From Phoebastria nigripes (lineage: Eukaryota; Chordata; Aves; Procellariiformes; Diomedeidae), in contig JAYKAV010000500.1 of assembly GCA_035582835.1 (NCBI GenBank), positions 1,408,928 through 1,472,927 of the forward strand: 64,000 bases of DNA, written 5' to 3'. The position numbers were made by a program, and so were the translations under genes. Positions 1-15,048 of the stretch are shown one piece after another (position 1 is the stretch's first letter; each line of letters opens with the position of its first letter). The notes below the pieces were generated by a model. It was not told the origin of the DNA. It did no database searches and worked only from the letters and a program-made list of their open reading frames with translations.

Positions 1-348
1 AAGTCTTCCGTAATTTTGGTTTCCTTTATATGCGTCACCCCATGCGAGGCGCTCTCAGGCGCCCTTGAGCACTCGCTCCTCGCTGGCCGTAAGGGCAGTC
101 ATAGGTAGCAGTGTCAGCAGCCATGCCCTCCCCGTGGAGGAATCCAAGCCAGTGGAAAGTCAACAGCCTCTGCCGTTACTGCCTCATTTTCCAGCGTGCA
201 TGAAGTGGCCTCCTCTGTGGTTGCAGGGCCTTTAGCTGCGTGCCCTCTGGGGAAGGAGGCCCTATGGCCCCAGCGCTGGTGGCTCTGCCGCCGCCACCAC
301 AGACCTCAGCCACACCGAGGGGGATACATTTTCACAGGGAAAATAGTC

Positions 349-367
349 TTTTTTTTTTTTTTTTTTT
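349..367. repeat. Poly(T) tract, 19 nt
   Basis: Uninterrupted T19. No retrotransposon body was recognised on either side. Confidence 0.95.
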
Positions 368-2243
368 AATAATCTGCAGCAGAGCACTGGCCTCCTTGGC
401 ACAGTGCCCCTTGCTGGGGCTGGAGGGTGGCTGGCAGGAGGCACAGCACCTTTCTCCCGGGCGCTGGCCTGACACCAGCCATTGCCCCCTGCCCGCGTCT
501 CCCTCCCGCCACCTGCACGGCCCCATGCGCGGCAGCACTGGCTGCCCCCAGCCCTCGCCGGAGAGGTGCCTGAATGCCCTGCAGCCGGCATGCTCTGCTG
601 GTTGCTCCCTCCGGGGGAGCAGTGTCCTGCCAGGCCTCAGCTGGAGCGAGCAGGAGACCTTGCCCAGCCGCGGCCTTAGTCTGGGGTGGCTATTCGTGGA
701 GGATCATGGCAGTGCAGGTCTGCAGCCTCATAATTGGTCTTGCCCCTGACAGCAGCGATTTGCAAGCAGGCTCCCCTGTCATAAAACCTGTGATCAGTCC
801 TGCCGGGCTGCTTGGTAAGCAAAGGCTAAATGGTACAGAGAAAGCTGTGAGATACTGTGACCTTTAAGCCTAATATCTAGGCATCAGTTAATTAATTGTG
901 TATTTTAAGTGTGCCGATGGTGATGAGTTAGTGGTGGACTAACTGGTTAATTGTGGACGTGTTCTGTTTATAAACCAGGGCCGAGTACACTGGGCAGCCA
1001 AAGGCAGACACACGTAGGCAGGAGAAGCTCTGCAGCCTGAGCCTGTTGTCCTGCTATTGCTGTCCCTCGGAGAGGGTCTTTCTCACCACCTCTTGCCTTT
1101 GCGCTTTCTCTTCTCTTCCCTCCTGCCCTGGAGGAGGACTCGTCTGCTGTCCCTTCTGGGGACGCTTCAGCTGCCCGTGGCACCTGGGGGCGGGTGCCCG
1201 GGGATACCCCCGAGGGGCTGCGGCGGCCGCCTGTGTCTGCTGCTAGCAGCAGAGCAAAGCACCATTTGGAGGGCCTGAGGATGTGGAGTTGTAACAGCTC
1301 GAGCTTGGTCACCAAGGGTGTTGAAAACAGCTCTAGCGTGCTCTCTAAACGGCTGCTTTGGTTTGGTTGAAGATCATTGCTAACTAATCAGGGCTCAGTG
1401 ATTCACATGAGTGCCATTCAGTTACGATGCAGAGATGAGATGACTGAAAAAAGAAGTGGAAAAAGAATTTAAAAACATATAACCAAAGACTGACCCTACA
1501 CAATTTTGGGGTGGGACCATATTAGCCCAGAAAATTTAGCTAGATGTTAATGGTAATCAAGGTCCTCTGGAACCTTGAGACTTTTCTTCAAATTAATGTA
1601 ATTTCTGGGGGTCCATTACTGAAAGCAAGTGCCTGCTGTGCTCTTTCCTTTTTCAGATAATGGCAATTCAGCTGAAACAAACAAAGGTGTCATAATGGTG
1701 TCACATTTTCATTTAACTTTCCCCACCAGTCTTCTGATAAAGACACGTTGTATTCAGCAGCATACAGACATAACAGCAGTTCTGTCTCCAAAATCTGGCT
1801 TTACAGCGTAAGGCCTGTTGAGTTTCCATGGCAATGGCCACAAATTCCTCCCCAGCTCTTCAAAGTGAAAGACATATTTGTTTTGCTCGCGCAACTTTGT
1901 AGCACAAAAGCTCTCTCTCTTTTTTCACGTAACACCTGCTAATCTGCACTTGGTCCCTTTGAAGCCTCCTGCTGATCAGAAATTCAAATACATTTTTGCA
2001 TGCTAATCTTAGTGGTAATCTAGAGCTTGTGTCTTTCATGTTCTGTCTGTGAAAACAGTTTTCTTTATAAATCACCAAAAATCTTGGCCCTGGTCGCTCT
2101 CCATGGGAGGATGAGCAGATAGGGAAATCATGCTGTCGACAGCTTGGATGTCGATTCTCTCAAGGTGCAACACAGCTTGGACGAAGCTATCAGATCAGGG
2201 CTTTTTAACCATCCATCCGCTCTTTGTGAAAAGGAGAAGAAAG

Positions 2244-2263
2244 GAGAGAGAGAGAGAGAGAGA
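2244..2263. repeat. (GA)n microsatellite
   Basis: About ten GA units within a longer purine-rich tract (roughly 2229-2280). Confidence 0.92.
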
Positions 2264-5200
2264 AAAGAAGAGGGGGAAGGGCTTTCATTAGCTCCCGGTG
2301 AACTCAGCACACCGTGTGTGGCTGCCCGGCTGTGCAGTGCGACAGGGCTCACGAGGGGCAGAGTGTGGCGCTTGCAGCCCGGGCGCCTTCAGCTGTCATT
2401 TCACACCCTGCTCCTGTGCGTGTCAGCTCAACAAAGGAGCAAGTGTGGCTGCAAAGCCAAACAAATGAGCATTTGCTGCAGTGCTTTTCTGGTCACCTGA
2501 TGAATAACCATGCAGCCACAGCGCTGAATTCACAGCTTGCGCTTTCCTCTGCAGCCGAGGCTGCTGCATCCACGCCGCTGCAGCACTGCGGTCCTGGGTG
2601 GACGCTGCGCCAAACATGGGTGTTGGTACCGTGCAGGGTCCCCCCTGCCCGTCAGGTGCTGGTGTATGAGACGCGGCTGCCCGCACTGCCCTTCCTCCCC
2701 GCCCCCCACAGAGGCCCTTTCCTCGGTGCTGGAGCGTGCACAGGGAACCCGCCTGGCCAGGGCAGGGGGTCCCAAAACTGCCAAGGGTCCTGATGCTGCC
2801 TGTGCCATGGGATTTGCCTGTCAGAGAGGCTGTGAAGGTCTGATGCCCTGTTGGCCTGTGGCTGGAGATGTAGCTGTGCACTTCATGGATACTCAGTGGT
2901 ATCTTTGTTTACATCAGTAGTGAAGGATTCAAATGGTTTGCCCTTGGGGTACTGCTGTGTGTCCACGATCTATCTGTGTCTGCCAAAGCACACCAAAACC
3001 CCATGTCCCACGTATATTCCAGCCCCAAACCCGCTCTCAGTTCACTTTCTGGTGGCACTAGGTCCAGTGAGTGCCTGTGCTGGCAGTCCAGCATCAGCTG
3101 CACGCGTGCTCACAGTCTGTGCTGTGTTACTGCGGTGCTCCTTTGTGCTTCAGAGTTTTAAAACAGAGGGTTTGAGTTTCACTGCAGCTTGGACATAGGT
3201 AAACCTCTGTGGCATGATTATTTTAAATGGGCCGCTCCTCACAGAGCTTTACCTTGTTTAAAATTACCAGTTTTTTTCCACTACTTAAAGAAAAAAGAAA
3301 CCTTCATGGTTAATTTCTTAACTAATAATTCAGTTAATATATACGATTTTCCTCTTGGAGGAGATAATCAGTTTACCTACTTTTACAAGACATGTTACAT
3401 GTTCAGTACTTGCTGAGTAGTGCAGGAAGCCCTTCAGTCAAGCCATCTCTCTCCAGAAGCCTGAGCTGCAGTCTGCTGGAGCTGCAGACTGACCCCTCCA
3501 ACTGCAGAGCTGGATCAGGCACCCCAGGAGCGCTCTGCATGGTGCACAGTGCCCGGGGATTTCTGTCTGTGAGCTGAGCCATGCAGCTCTTCCTCCATAC
3601 TCCGAATTTTATAAAATCTTAACTTTCAGAAAAATCTTTATTTACAGAAGTTCATAGTGCGTTTCAGGGAGGAATGCATGCTTGCTCTTTCATACAGGAT
3701 CACTAGCAAAATGTTTGAAAGAGGTTTTTCTGTTCATTGTCTGCTGCATCTCGCTGCTATTCAGACTCTATTCTATTCAAATTCTTTTCCTTTCTTTAGG
3801 GAGAAGTGTCTGAGTGCACAAGGGGGCTATGGTTTCTGCAAGCAGATAATATAACCATGTAATATAAACATGGCAATAATTTCCTTAGGCCCTGTGATCT
3901 GTCAGGCATGTTGAGAACAGTTGGCAAAGGTCTGGGGAAGTTCCCAGTGCTACACAGCAGCTACAGATAAGATGCCTTTCTGCCTTGCTCAGCTGCAGGA
4001 TCCACACCTCCGGCACTGGAGAGGTCCATCCTGCCGTCTTTCCTGGCAGGGTAAACCTCTGCCTTTGAAGTCATATGCCCACAGCTTGCAGAGCTGACTA
4101 ATACATCAACATCAGTCATTTACCAAAAGTGTGGGGGGGGAAGTGAAAGAAAGCTACAGCATAAATCTCAGTCTGGCTTTATTCTTTTACTTTAGGTTAT
4201 ATGTCTTTAAAGGAAAAATGCTGACAACATGCTTGCTCACAGAAAGCCTTTTGAGCCAATGCCAAGAGTTTGCTCAAAACTGGTAAAAAGGCAGAGCTGG
4301 GATCTGAGAGCAGCACAGAATTTTTCTCTACTTCCATTCTTTATTTTGATTTTCCAGTAGTTGGGGAGATGTTCAGTATGCCTGCTGCCTTTTGCTTTGA
4401 GGTGTGGGTCAGAGCGTGCTTTTGTCTTCTGAAACAGGCGGTCACTGGTGTCTGACTGGTGAGGATCTGCTGGAGTTTGTGTGTTTGCTTTCTCTGTATC
4501 TGTTGCTCTTCAGTCTGGCGAGTGTGACTTTAAAACAATATTATTTGGACTGAAATAGTGCAGCCAGGCAACAAGAGGCCTTGTGCCTCTGGGAAGGGCT
4601 TTTCCCCTCCGCAGTGAGCAGCTTCATGAATGGTAACATCTGCAGACCAACGTGCCTGCAAACCTCCCTGTCCCCTCGCAGGCAGGGCCAGGTTCATGCC
4701 ATAGTAACCAGGGCAACCCAAGCAACGGCCGCCTCACCTTAAACATCCTTCTATGTGGCAGAAATCTTTTGGTTTCTGTGCACTCTCATCTAATGATGAG
4801 ATGTTGCTGCTGTAATACTGTTGGGCTTGTTTAGTGTTCAAGACATGAGGTTCTGGCAGCTAGCTCTGGGTCATCATCAAGATTTCATGCCTAATAAATC
4901 ACAGGGAGTAATTTTTTGATGGGGATTGTGCCTGGCTAAGGGGAGCTGACCCCACACGTTTTTCTCCTCTCTAGCAATCTTAGTGCCTCCTCTAATACAC
5001 TGGACAATGACCACCTGCATCTGCAAGCAGCTATTCATAATTTTGGTAGAGGTCCTCCTGAAAGGAAATGTAGTCTGATAACTATGTGTATTGCAGTGGC
5101 TTTCCACCTGAATGCTTGCACAGAGGAGCACCTTTGGAAGGGCAGATGGAGGGACCGCTTCTGCTCCCTCCAGAGCCCCAGAAAGTGCATCAGTATCTCT

Positions 5201-8200
5201 GCGTTTGCACATGGTGACTGAAGCACCTGTGTTATTGTACAAAGTATGAACAGCAGCTTACTGACCTTTACAAACCTTTCCTAATAGTAACTACCCTCCC
5301 CTTGAAATGCAGAGAGCTCAGAGCCTTGAATTATTGAGGAGTTTAAGATGTGAATCCCAGGGAATCTCCTGCCAGAATCTCCTCCCTCCCTGAGCCAGAG
5401 GAGGCCCGACAGCAAACATGCTGTGTTCTCAGAGATGCTCATGTCCTACTGCAGAACTGTATTCCTTGCTTTCTCCCATATTGATTGCCCTTCCAACTTC
5501 TACTTCCAGCTACCTTACTTGTATGTAGAAGATGCAATGTATTCTTTTCCACTGAAGCTGATGGGTCCACAGTCTCATATCCAAATCTTGATGCTTGAAT
5601 TTAAAAAATAAATATGTAAAAAAAAAAAAATTATATTCCTAACCTTTTTTTGTAATAAAAAGTTGATCTATATGGAACGACTGGATCCCCGCGATTGTAG
5701 TAGTGATAACAACACGCCTTTTATTGCTTCTTGTGCTGTATCATGCACCAGTGTTATAGCCATGCTCCCCAAGAGAATGCAGTAAAAGTTCTTCTTAAAC
5801 CTCAGGGGCTTTTGTGATCTTCTCACTTGCTATTTATAGTTGATTAAGGCTCAGTCATGTGATATAATGATAGTTCCCCCATGCTATATTGATCCCAGTG
5901 GGAACGAAGGGCATTCAGCACCTCACATGATCAGACCCTTCACATCCGTGTCTCGCTGCTCGTTACAGAATATGAGCAGTAAGACTGAGTGTTCCTAGAT
6001 TTTCTTATTCAGACTCATTTCGAGCTCCAGCTCAGACTGGAGATTTGCTGAGTAAATAGTCTCAACAATAATCTCAGCCTGATTCCAACTAATTAAATCC
6101 TGTACAAACATCCCTCTCTGGGCCAATATAGCGAAAGACAACGAAAACACAGAAAACCAGACATAGCTTTCCTCCAGATTTTGCTCGGCCCTTTAATCCT
6201 GTATCTTNTGAAAGATAGTAACGTCCATAAGATGAGGGGTCAGCCTTCCTGCCCTCAGCATCAAGCAGTGGAATTTTTCAATAATGAACAGCTGGGTCAC
6301 CAGCGACACAAAAGCTGCTGTAATATCCTGTAGGCTTACGGGGCACAACAGAAATCCCAAAGCAAATCACGATGTACACAGAAAGGGACCGTCCTTTTCT
6401 ATTAAGGAGGCCACTTCAAACCAGTCTCGACACCACCTTTTCTCCAGCTTTTCGGAGGTGAGATTATCCCCTGCGTATATTTAATCACACATTGGGGGGT
6501 GGCTTTGATTGCCTTTTTAGAGTCAGAGAAGTTAAAGAACATAGTTTGAAGGCTCTTATTATCGGTGCTCCATCCGCATGCTCTCAGCCAAGATGTATTT
6601 ACAAACAACCATTAGATCAGGGAGAACAGTAATGCTGCACTGGGCCCAAGGCTGGGTTTTGCACCAGTTTGACAGGATTGATTGTATGAACCCAGACTCC
6701 AAGTAAGTGTGGTGAGAGCTTGTGGGAGGGGGAGGTGGGGGGTGTTGCATTTGTGTTTTAATTTTTATGAAACCCCATGGAATTCATGGCCTTTTCCAGA
6801 GAAAGAAAAAATTACCTTGTAGGGTTTTTCCTAAGTACCCAGTAAAGCAAAAAGTAAACCAGGGTAACATGACCAAAAAATAAATACTATAAAAACTTTT
6901 TAATGTATCACAAAAGTCAGTCTGAGATGTATGCAAGATATGTTGGAGATTCCTGATTAAAAGCAGTTTGTGTCAAGGAAGTTACCACTTGCAACATGTA
7001 GAACATCTGACAGTGATTAAATAGAGCTAGCTATTAGATTTTCCTAAAGAAACAATAGTTAAACATATCTCCACAAGTATGAAACACTTTATGTACTGTA
7101 TCTGGTACACCTCATTTAAATTGACTTAGATGGAACAGACACACTAAGTCTAACTAGTAGGTTATTAAGAATATAAACCTGGTGCCCAAGAATTTACAAT
7201 CAGTTATATGGGAGGTATCCTGACTTTCCTCCTTTTCCCAGGGCTTTCATTTACTAAGCATATGCTGTAAAGATGTCACATTTACAGCAAGGGACATGTT
7301 TAGGATGTTTCTTACAAACAGTTTTAAGTTACATACCTGTAGCAAATGCATCTTGCTATGCTGTAACATGCTGTATAGAAAGTCTGCCATGGGCTCAAGA
7401 AAATATGTGTTAAAGGAAGAATGTATGTGTTGGGAAGAACATACTCGTAATTTATTTTTTCAATTTGTTTATTAGAGCTTGTGAATTTTTGATAGAAAAA
7501 TGACATAAAAGTTTTGTACGGTGACAAGCTTTTCAGCTCTGTTAAACCACTCAGAGGTTTGAGAAATATGGTTTAAATTAAACATATCATACTTCTAATT
7601 CTGGTGGGTAACAAAAAGAAGAGCTTGGAGATTCATCCAGCCTGTAGTGTTTGGTAGTTGCAAATAAACTGTGTACTGTAAGTAATAATAATTTTAAGAA
7701 TTCCCTAAGAAATACCTTGCGTTTCTTTTGCTTTTGGATCAAGAGGCGTATTTAGATGGTTATTGCAGGGCTGTACTTGCACTTAGGTNCTCTAATTCGT
7801 GTTCATACATTGCAGGGGAGGAACAGGCAAGTCAGAAGACTTCGAGTTCAGCATTTCAATCTGCCTTTAATTATGGATTTCCCTATTATTCTGTGAGATG
7901 AGTGGGCAGAATTGCTGAAGTAAACCGCTACAGTGCTATAAGCCCAATCAAAATCACTGTTTCAGAGTGTGGAAATCATATAAATAGTGTTCATACCTCT
8001 TTTCTGTATGTCACTTACATTGAAAGGTTTTTAAAAATAATTACGCTTCCATCAACAGCCGAAGGAGGTCTGCTTTCCAGGCTGGCTTTTAAAGCCCTAA
8101 CCTATCTCACTCTCTCTATCTGTACAGGGTCAAGTCAGGAATTGCATTCAGCTCCTCCAGAGCAGAAGAATGCTGAGGGTCAGTGTTTAGTAGGTGGGAA

Positions 8201-10257
8201 ATCATGTGAGCAGTCCTCTGGGGGGCTGAGAGCTAATTTATGGTTAAGTCCAAACTTCTTTAATTTGCATAATGCCACGTCTAATAAAATATTCATGGAT
8301 AGCTTATCTTACTTTCAGATAATTTAAGGTAGACAAAAATTAAATTGGAAAATATTGCTTCAAAAATATGAGAGAAAAATTGAAGACAATGTCTTGAGCA
8401 CAGGAGACATATTTTGCAACTTCTTATTTAATTATCTTTTTCAGATTTACAAAATTGTTTGCTGAGTTACTGCCAGGTAAGAGTCTGCCCTATGCACAAA
8501 ACTGTCCAGAGTTTGGTCTTTTTAATGGGAATCACAAAACCACTGGAATTTTGAGGGCTGATGTGGGTCAGCTAGAGGATGGACTTAGAGGATGTGGCAT
8601 GTATGCTTCATGGGGTGGCAGTAATGGTCATGCTATAAGAAATGACAGCTTTAAAGCTAGTTGTTTTCTTGCAGTTGGATTCAGTTGAAATGATTAGGGC
8701 TTGAAGCTTTGCCAAGAGTTCGCTCTTAACCAAGAGATCGTTACTGCAATTAGGTGGTAGTTTTGACCGATACATTCTGTGAAATGTCAAATACTGAAGC
8801 ATGCGTGAGAGCAAAAGAAACCACAGGGCTAAATGGCACTTCTGGACTTGGTGTTCACCTCCATGTACATTTATGCTATTCTGTTTCTGCCATTTGGCAG
8901 CTGATGACCAAAGTCAGCTTATATAATAAGCAAGGAAAGTATAGGAGCCGTAACCCTGCTCTCTGTGTAACTGTCAGCGGGGCACAATGACAGATCTGCG
9001 GGAGAAGCGAAGCTGGCCCCTGTGCACCAGGAAGCCAGTCGGGCAGGCTCCTGCACGGCTGCTCCTCCAGCCCTTCCCCAGCTCTGAGCGCGGCTCTGAA
9101 ACGCAAGGGCAGCAGTCCTGCTTCCCCAGCCTGGGTTTTCCCATACTCACTGCTGGGTTAGATCAGTACTGTTAGTCGTGGCTGTTACAGAAGTGATCCT
9201 AGCTTGCTAGGCTTGGCACCGTGCAGCACAGGAAAGCAGAAAGTTGCTATCATGAAGAACTTAGAGTATACATGGAAAAGCCAGGCAAAGGCAAAGAGCA
9301 TGCAGTGAACAAGAGGTAAATACTGCATTAGAGTCACAGTGCCTTATGGGGTGGAGCACAGCTAGAAAGGAAAATGAGAGGGGGGACAATGGTGGGATGA
9401 GAAAGTATGATGTGGCGATAAGGAGCTAAAGATTTCTTCTGAATGGAGTTAAACAGCAGAAATTTGACAAGTCACACCTTTATCCTTGTGCCTGCCTGGG
9501 GTGTGGCAGATGATCCTTAAATAAAGGGCAGTAAAAAAACATCTTCTGTGACCAATTACTGACAGAGGTGCAGGACTGGGATGATCCCTGCTGACTAACA
9601 ACAGCTTGCAGAGCAGCCTGCCCTGGTGAGCCCGCGGGCACCACTGCAGAATGGCCTGAGGTTTTTTGCAGGGTGCTGCGGGCCTGGGAGCTCCCTGCAG
9701 TGGAGGTTCTGTGCAGTTACCATCACAGGGCTCAAAGTGCATTGCAATTTAGATATGCATACACACATAATACCTCAAAGTTTATAGATCTGTGCAGTCT
9801 GCAAAAGTGCACAATTAAACACACTATGGATGTGTATCTCTGAAACCTATACAGGTAACATAATATTTGATAAAATACAAAGGTCTGTCTCTTGTTCCTC
9901 CTCCTGAACTGACCAAAATTTCACTTCCCTATTTATTCCCTCTTAATATTTCTCGGCTGAGACCCTGCCCCTTCCTAATGTGGGAGCGTAAGTCACTGCT
10001 GTATAGGTGCTCTCTCTCTCCATGCAATTTGACTTTAATGTCAGCTATCATAACCCGCAGCAGGGCACAGTGACGGGTTCTCCTGCAGTATCTCATCTGT
10101 GTTGGTGTTCTCTGACATAGAAAAACAGAACCGATCCCCTTCCTCCTTCTATCTACCTCCCTTCAACAAATACCGACAGTAAGGGCATCATTTCTTTACA
10201 AACGAACAGAACAGCAGCACATCAAGTCTCTGCAGTCTCCCAAAGGGGCAAAACAGA

Positions 10258-10318
10258 AGAAAAACACACACACCCCCACCAACCAACCAAAAAAAACCCA
10301 AAACCAACCCACACACTT
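10258..10318. repeat. A/C-rich low-complexity tract
   Basis: Mixed CA, CCAA and AACC repeats with A8 runs; it produces spurious Gly/Phe/Val-rich open frames on the minus strand. Confidence 0.85.
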
Positions 10319-11723
10319 TTTTCCTCTGCTTTGTGAGCTCCCCTTTCTCAGTGCAATGTAAACATAGCATGGCAGAAACGTTACAGTTTTCATGTACGTA
10401 AAGGCTGTGCAATTCAGCACTGGGGCCATCTTCCTGCTCCAGAGCATGTATTTAATGCCAGGACGCAGAACACCATCAGCTGTGCGAGATTCATTTCTGC
10501 ATCCCTGTGTTACTACAGAAACCACTCTAATTGCTTTGCATCTTTTTGCATTTATAGGTTAATCCTAGTCTTTACTATAAGATGATTTAACAAAAACAGG
10601 ACCAGAGCCTTATCAAGAAGGGCTAGGGCTTTTGTTGAAAGTTACTGACAAGCTTTTACTAATTTTTCATGAACTGACAAGCGATAGAAAGTTAAGGCAG
10701 ATTGTTATCTGGTGTGCACCAGCTTTAGAGTGCAAATGCACAGACTTGCACCGAGCTGCTTGCATCTTCATGATATCTGAATCAGGTGCTTTCCTTTTTG
10801 TTTTATGTTTTCTACCAGTGTCATCCCAAGACTTCTCTGTATGTATGATTGCTGATGGGATCGTTGGTAGCTTTCGTGATATTCTTCTCCTAAATTCAGT
10901 AATGTTTGTCAGTAAGGGCTCATTTGGAAAGGTGCCCTGTTAATCTGTTCATCCTGTAGTCACAAAGGGACATGAACTTTTCTTGACCAACCCAGAAGTT
11001 CCTGTACAGGTGACCATTGCACACAGTCTTGGTATTTCAACTTCTTTCCAGAGCCTTGTGTTGGGAAAATGCTGATTTCTGCTGTGCTATTAACTGCCAA
11101 ACCTGCACAGTCTTTCTCCCAGTTCTGACAGAATTTGGAAATAAAAATGCATGTATATTTTCCAAATGAGATTGCAACTCTAGTGGTTCAACAGGTCTGT
11201 CATGTCCCTTAGATATGTGTCACAAAGAGTGTGGAAGAGTGGCTGATTGGGTTTGTTCTTAGCATCTTCATGCCAAATTACTTTGATTGTATCGATTTAC
11301 TCATATGAAAGCTACAGATTTCATTAAAGCTCATAAATTTAGTCAATGGTAAAATTTAGTCGTTTTAGGAAACANAGGATTTCATAGCGTACAACTGTAA
11401 GACAATGTCTTCCTGGCCAAAAGAATTTGCACCTTTTCAGAAAATGCAAATTTTCCTTGGAAATGCCTGTGTTTTACTGTGAAACGTCCTCAAGATGAGG
11501 AGCAGGAAGGAGGTTCCTTCAACACGTTCAGGCGTTCAAAGCAGGAAGCAATGCCATCAGTGGCTGCTCTGTCTTCAAGCAAAGTAAACGCTCAGNGATC
11601 TTTAAATCATCAGCCTCACTTGTCCTCACACAGATAATCTCTAAGTTGCCAATAACTGTTTTCTTGTGTAGCCCCACCTCAGTCCCTCACAAGGTGACAA
11701 GTCTCCTCCCAGGTCCCTATCTG

Positions 11724-11765
11724 ATCTTCACTGCTTTTTGTGTCATCTTCACTGCTTTTTGTGTC
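11724..11765. repeat. 21-bp perfect tandem duplication
   Basis: ATCTTCACTGCTTTTTGTGT plus C occurs twice head to tail (11724-11744, 11745-11765). Confidence 0.96.
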
Positions 11766-14700
11766 TGTCTACGCAGAGGTGGCTCTTACACCGGGAATGC
11801 TGGGGTCATCCCCACCAGAAATTTATAAGCCTTTCTCTGAGTTTTATCTCCCTCCCCTGTTGAGCGCAGATGGCGCACGGGCCAGAACAGCAGATGTACT
11901 AGATCACCACCCGCTCAGAGGCATTAAAGGTACCACCCTCCAGGTGAGGGGAGAACCAGCGGCAGTACACAGAGCTCTCGCTGGAGAAGACCAGCAGGAA
12001 CAAATGCAGCAAGCTCCAAGCCAGCCCTGACCTGTCCGTTTCCTTGCTGCTGTCAAGCTTCATTTATTTCTTGGTAAGAAAACATGAGCTAGAGTTGCTG
12101 AAGGTGTAGGATCCCTCTCATGTGCTAGCTGTATGCAGCAACACCTGATGGCTGCAGCAGGCATGCGCCTGGAAACTGCTCTTCAAAGCCCCCCCAGACC
12201 CCTGGGAAATATGATTGTCCCCAAGTGGTGGGTGAAACAGTCTTTGTCACTGGCAGCCCACAGTGGTGGGTGGAGCGAAGCTGTGCGAGGTCTTCTGGGG
12301 TCCCACAAGGCTTCACAGGTGCCATCTGGAAGTGATTTAAAAAGTGCGCTGTGAAGAAATAAATTCTATGCCCATTTTTTGAATATGTGGATTAGCATGG
12401 ACAAGGCTGCGCAACTTTTTTAGTGAACCAGATGGGTGCAGGAAGGGGGGTGTGGTGAAAAATTCAAGTCTGTGGCACTGCTGTCCGATTTCTGATCTTG
12501 GTCTTTTGCAGATATGTTTTTCCCAATATCTGAACTCTTAAAAGACCATTAGGATCCAAACACTGTTCTTTTCATGTTATTGTTATTATTTGGGTTTGGT
12601 AACTTCTGAATGTACTTCCAAGTTATTAGAGCCCCTTGCCTGGGTCAGCAGAGTTAGTTCTGGACTGACATTTTGATCTGTTGAGAGTCTAATTTTCAAA
12701 CAAAAAATCCATGTGTAGCCTTTTACTATTTTTTTTTTCTATTGAGCAACCAGTAAGTCCAGCTTCATTATGAGACAAAGGATGGTGTGAGCTTTCAACA
12801 AGCAATGGTAGGATATTCTTTATCCAAAAGAAACCGTATTACACTTTGCCAGTATAAAACACACTCCTGCCAAGGAGACGTTAAACAAAAGCACTCGTTT
12901 GGGGGAGCGGGGGGGAGATTGAAGCTGCCAGCCGCAATCAGATGACAGATATTTTTGTTAGGAAATAATACCTTTCTCTGATTTCCTGAGAGGTTGAATA
13001 TAAAGCATAAAACAAGGGACAGTGATGAAATCCAGAAGAATTACCTCTGTGTATTCTGCTGGAAGAGAGTAAACAAGTACCTATATGCCGCCCAGGTACA
13101 ACAGGCACTGTTTGGACAGCTGCATTGCCCATTGAAAGGTGCTGCTTGATAGTGGCTTGGTGATAATAATGCTAGTTTCATATAAGGTTCATATAAAATT
13201 GTACATCTCTATAGAGATAGCTGTGTTAATAAACCCTACGCAGCAGAGAAGTTGGATTTTCTGATGCATACCAACTACTAATGTAAAACATGCTCCAGTG
13301 AGAATTCCTTGAAAAACTGCATTTACTGCTGCAATAATAGTAAAAGGTCACCTTGGATCACATTTGCAAAAGGTCAGACACTGGTGGAGATAACAGCCTG
13401 TGCACACAGAGCAAAAGTTGGTAGGTTCATTGTAGTTCCATCTGCAGCTGCGGCTGAAAACCAATCAGGATTAGACATGGAAAAAAGTTTCTTCCATTTT
13501 GACTGATTCTGTGGTGGGAGAGGGATTATTCATATAGTAAGGAATGTCTCTGGGCCTGGTAAAAACTGTCAAAAAAGGCAGAAGTATTTTAAATGCACCA
13601 TTGTGCTGAGCTCCTCTTGTATTTCTATGTTCTTGAGATGCATTGGGACGAACGCATGTCTCCAAAATGGTTATGCTAGCACAGTTTCATAGAATAGGTT
13701 GTTTAATGTGACATGGCACAAGGTATGTAGTGCAAAATGTATGTATGCACGCTTTTCAGCTTGACATCTGTAGTATAAATCTCATAGGCGTAGGGAACTG
13801 TTATCCTCAGTCTGGTGGGAAGTTTTCAGTATGAAGTGGCTGGAGTTCAGTTGTTTGCTGCAGTGGATTCTGCATTCTCTAAAGTCAGTTCTGCGGGAAT
13901 TTGAGAAACGCCTCACTCACGAGTTGCTGCTCTCTTCTCCAGCCCCCCTGGAGCCCCACCAATAGCTGACAAACCTCAAGCACAAGGATAAAGAAGTTTG
14001 TACTGAATACTGCCTCTCCAGCTGTTCTCAACCAGATGTGCTGAAAATGTTGCAAGCTTATTCTCAACATTGTGGCTTTTTGCTTTAAAGAAAATATATT
14101 CCTGGAGAGGTCCCCATAATTGAAATGGTCCCGGGAGGAATTAGCATTTCTATACACATAAGCTGTCTCCGTCAGGCCCAGCAGAGGCAGCGAGGAGAGG
14201 GGTTGTGGGACCGAGGATTCCATCTAAGAAACTCTAAGTCATCTTCACCATCTCGCAGTCCAGCCTCTCTAGTTCTTATACAAATTATATGTGATCTACT
14301 CCAGGGTAGTTCAGGGGAAGTTAATTCAGTTGTGATGGATTTACGTTGTTTTGAATGATTCTACTGGTGATATTTATTTGTGAAAGGGCACGGTCCAGAG
14401 ATGCCCAGTGAAGTTTGTAATGCTTGTCTCTGTGCAGAGGGTAAATGAAGGTCTTCACCTAATGAATTTATATTCCATCATAAGGAAAGTGCACCTTCTT
14501 TCTCCAAATTATCTGGTATCAGTTGAGAGACACAAGAAATGCCATTTATCTTTGAAAATGAAACGTTAGGACACATGTCACAGGCTCCCAAATGCTTCAG
14601 TGAAAGAAGGCAGTAGATATTCATGGCTAGAGTCTGCCCTTAAATGTGATCACATTCTCTGTTGGCCCCTAATTCCATCACTGTGACCCTCGCGGTATAA

Positions 14701-15015
14701 GGTGTAATATAAAGCAGCAACTGACAGTAGTTAATGCAGCTGCCTAAGACCTGACAGGGTTTTACTGAGTACACAGGAGCATTTGGTACCATTTATTGCG
14801 AGTCTCTGAAGGAAGCAGTGATCAGCATCCTTGGAAATGAATGGTCTTTTCATGTTGTTGATTTCATTTCTGGGGATGGACACAGCACTCCCGAAAGCGA
14901 GGGATTAATAGTCCTGGCTGGATGCGAGCAGAGCGCAGCCAGCACTTCACACCGACGTGTGAATCAGACACTGAAAATAAAGTGTGGNACTCGGAAAGGG
15001 GTTTCCAAATATTTG

Positions 15016-15048
15016 ACTACCAGTGAACTACCAGAGAACTACCAGTGA
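15016..15048. repeat. Three-copy 11-bp minisatellite
   Basis: Three tandem copies of ACTACCAGTGA; the middle copy differs at two adjacent positions (AG for TG region). Confidence 0.95.

Larger units (their letters stand above)
1..2860. other. Intron 2 sub-block: GC-rich patches
   Basis: GC-rich stretches at 370-720, 1100-1260 and 2290-2800 are separated by AT-rich sequence. A T19 run lies at 349-367 and (GA)n at 2244-2263. Overlapping open frames occur on both strands in the GC-rich parts; none has a recognisable domain. Confidence 0.6.

Noticed and set aside
5607..5630. AATAAA followed by a 13-nt A run, like the end of a processed retrocopy
   Set aside because: Only five bases separate hexamer and A run, no coding body or target-site duplication is recognisable upstream, and the area is generally AT-rich.
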